Positions 6,805 through 7,978 of a DNA stretch of 7,978 nucleotides are shown here, piece by piece. The translations under genes were made by a program, and so were the position numbers. Below the pieces are notes generated by a model, which searched no databases, had not been told where the DNA came from, and saw only the letters and a list, made by a program, of their open reading frames with translations. This DNA comes from Flavobacteriales bacterium (GTDB lineage Bacteria > Bacteroidota > Bacteroidia > Flavobacteriales > Crocinitomicaceae): the NCBI GenBank assembly GCA_947375085.1, contig CANCEQ010000140.1, positions 1 to 7,978 on the forward strand, given 5' to 3'. Each line of letters opens with the position of its first letter. The first letter of the stretch is position 1.

Positions 6805-7731
6805 ATGGGAAAAGATGCTAAAAACTGGGGATTACTTTTAATACTCGCAACCATTTGGGGGAGTTCATTTATTTTAATGAAACGAGGGATGTTTACAACG
6901 GATGCAGAACCTATCTTTTCAGCAGCTCAAGTCGGCGCGTTGAGAATGACTATTGCGGGAATTGTTTTGTTGCCTTTTGCTATTCGAAATTTAAAACACA
7001 TCCAAAATTTAAAAGAAGTCATCCTTTTAGGAATTGTCGGTTTAAGTGGGAATTTCTTTCCTGCTTTTCTATTTACCTATGCTCAAACAGGTATTTCGTC
7101 GGGTTACTCGGGAATGTTAAACAGTTTTACACCTATTTTCACTTTATTAATCAGCTTTTTTGTTTTCAAAAACCGTTTGACCTACATTCAATTAATAGGA
7201 TTGTTTATTGGTACTATTGGAATTATTTTACTTATTTTATCAGGAAACCATCCAAACGAAAGCTTACAATTTTCAGGATCATTACTTCCCGTATTAGCTG
7301 TCGTATTAGCAACCCTTTGTTATGCAATAAGTTTAACGACTATTAAATTCACCCTTCAAAAATTCAAAGCAATAGAAATTACGTCATTGGCCTTTTTCAT
7401 TGTTCTGTTCCCTTCTCTTATTGCTTTTTTCCAATTAGACACTATTCAAACAATCAAATCAAACCCTCACGCAATGGAGGGACTGGGATTCATTAGCATC
7501 TTAAGTATTGTCGGGACCGCATTTGCCGTTTTATTGTTTAATAAACTTATTTCTAATTCCTCTCCTTTATTTTCTAGTAGTGTGACTTATTTTATTCCGA
7601 TAGTTGCTGTATTAATAGGTATGTCGATTGGAGAACACATTAATATACTTCAAATAGGCGCAATGACCATTGTATTATTAGGTGTGTTTATTGCGAATTA
7701 TTGGAAAGCTTTGTTTGGGAAGAAAGTTTGA
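6805..7731 (+). CDS. EamA/DMT-family permease, 10 predicted membrane helices
   Basis: This is an inner-membrane transporter of the drug/metabolite superfamily, complete at 308 aa. Two repeated EamA units can be seen: about 8-145 and 158-298, each with five hydrophobic helices. The first unit opens with LATIWGSSFILMKR (14-27), typical of the family, and has ALRMTIAGIVLLPF at 45-58 and SGMLNSFTPIFTLL at 102-115. The second has the equivalent SSSVTYFIPIVAVLIG (257-272) followed by GE (276-277) before the last helix. The tail is short and basic (KALFGKKV). Family members export amino acids, nucleosides or other metabolites, and the substrate cannot be told from sequence. The ATG at 6805 precedes the first helix directly. 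No strong promoter is visible; TAAATTTC at 6784-6791 is a one-mismatch -7 match. It is probably a single-gene unit. Confidence 0.93.
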   Translation: MGKDAKNWGLLLILATIWGSSFILMKRGMFTTDAEPIFSAAQVGALRMTIAGIVLLPFAIRNLKHIQNLKEVILLGIVGLSGNFFPAFLFTYAQTGISSGYSGMLNSFTPIFTLLISFFVFKNRLTYIQLIGLFIGTIGIILLILSGNHPNESLQFSGSLLPVLAVVLATLCYAISLTTIKFTLQKFKAIEITSLAFFIVLFPSLIAFFQLDTIQTIKSNPHAMEGLGFISILSIVGTAFAVLLFNKLISNSSPLFSSSVTYFIPIVAVLIGMSIGEHINILQIGAMTIVLLGVFIANYWKALFGKKV

Positions 7732-7760
7732 TGAACTTTACTTTCATGTATAAATAATCC

Positions 7761-7788
7761 TCCCCCTTAATCCCCCTCCGAAGGGGGA
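7761..7788. repeat. GC-rich hairpin repeat, probably a dispersed intergenic element
   Basis: TCCCCCT (7771-7777) pairs perfectly with AGGGGGA (7782-7788) around a CCGA loop, and is preceded by another TCCCCCTTA (7761-7769). The G/C runs stand out against AT-rich surroundings. Similar CCCCCT...AAGGGGG units occur repeatedly between genes in many Bacteroidota genomes, which I recall rather than can show here. It follows the permease stop by about 30 bp. No T-run follows the hairpin on either strand, so a classical intrinsic terminator is not supported, though it might still block 3' decay. Confidence 0.65.
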
Positions 7789-7855
7789 AATGCAACTCCC
7801 AATCGAGATTTAATACTAGATAAGAACTAAAATGAAAAAATAATTGTTAACAACT

Positions 7856-7885
7856 TTTGTTTTATAAATAAAAATTCTATCTTTG
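7856..7885 (+). promoter_or_regulatory. rplU promoter (Bacteroidota consensus)
   Basis: TTG at 7856-7858 (within CTTTTG) and TATCTTTG at 7878-7885 match the -33 and -7 elements with a 19-nt spacer, the optimal layout for the phylum's primary sigma factor. Transcription should begin near 7890-7892, giving a leader of about 37 nt to the rplU ATG. A perfect 10-bp palindrome, TTGTTAACAA (7843-7852), sits just upstream of the -33 element and might be a binding site. Confidence 0.8.
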
Positions 7886-7888
7886 TCT

Positions 7889-7901
7889 TCCGATTTTCGG
7901 A
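7889..7901 (+). other. Small hairpin at the predicted 5' end of the rplU mRNA
   Basis: TCCGA (7889-7893) and TCGGA (7897-7901) form a 5-bp stem with a TTT loop. From the promoter spacing, the transcript would start at or next to this stem. It might stabilise the mRNA or take part in ribosomal-protein feedback, but it is short and no known leader family could be assigned from one sequence. Confidence 0.45.
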
Positions 7902-7927
7902 TTAATTAGTAATTTAATAACAGCTAT

Positions 7928-7978
7928 ATGTACGCAATTGTAGAGATAGCAGGGCAGCAGTTTAAAGTGCAAAAAGAT
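7928..7978 (+). CDS. rplU: 50S ribosomal protein L21 (bL21), first 17 codons (cut by window edge)
   Basis: The translation MYAIVEIAGQQFKVQKD matches the conserved N-terminus of bL21, a 23S rRNA-binding protein of the large subunit; the family signature YAIVEIxGxQxKV is complete. bL21 is usually 100 aa or more, so most of the gene lies outside the window, and rpmA (L27) is the expected downstream neighbour. The ATG follows an AT-rich leader with no Shine-Dalgarno sequence, typical of Bacteroidota, and a strong consensus promoter precedes it. Despite its brevity the identification is secure because of the motif. Confidence 0.93.
   Translation, partial: MYAIVEIAGQQFKVQKD

Noticed and set aside
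6855..7346. 163-aa plus-strand frame overlapping the EamA permease
   Set aside because: It is a +2 frame shadow of the permease, rich in Cys, Phe, Tyr and Arg with no domain, while the permease frame is intact over all ten helices.
7771..7788. Hairpin after the permease as an intrinsic terminator
   Set aside because: The stem is strong, but no T-run follows on either strand, so it is called a dispersed repeat instead.

Overview
The window carries the promoter-proximal part of a division and cell wall (dcw) cluster on the minus strand (positions 5665 down to 1). To its right, on the plus strand, are a small secreted protein, a drug/metabolite-type permease and the start of rplU. Four signs point to the Bacteroidota, most likely Flavobacteriales and perhaps near Fluviicola/Crocinitomicaceae: the gene order; the AT-rich composition with no Shine-Dalgarno sequences; -7 elements of the form TAnnTTTG; and a class B penicillin-binding protein with a C-terminal PASTA domain. 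The genus is a guess.

Left half (1-5665, minus strand): mraZ - rsmH - ftsL-like - ftsI - murE - mraY (cut by the window edge). The genes are packed as one operon with junctions of -17, -11, +4, +2 and -1 nt. MraZ is the likely regulator, RsmH methylates 16S rRNA, the FtsL-like protein and FtsI form part of the septal peptidoglycan machine, and MurE and MraY make the precursor and move it onto the lipid carrier. MurE carries the DNPR motif of meso-diaminopimelate ligases. murF is not between murE and mraY, unlike in E. coli.

Middle (5666-6062): a 397-bp gene-free region between the divergently oriented mraZ and a plus-strand gene. Next to mraZ it holds two GTGGT repeats with a 10-bp period, as expected for a MraZ operator. 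A second, nearly identical 17-bp copy lies about 105 bp away in the opposite orientation. A 21-bp tandem duplication and a TAnnTTTG promoter candidate for the plus-strand gene are also present.

Right half (6063-7978, plus strand): a 200-aa exported protein of unassigned function, possibly a shortened member of a larger secreted family, followed by an in-frame stretch that looks like decayed coding sequence; a complete 10-TM EamA-type transporter; a GC-rich hairpin repeat of the dispersed intergenic kind; and a near-ideal Bacteroidota promoter with a small 5' hairpin driving rplU (L21), cut after 17 codons.

I see no clearly new biological system. The best leads are the paired inverted MraZ boxes and the decayed tail of the secreted-protein gene.
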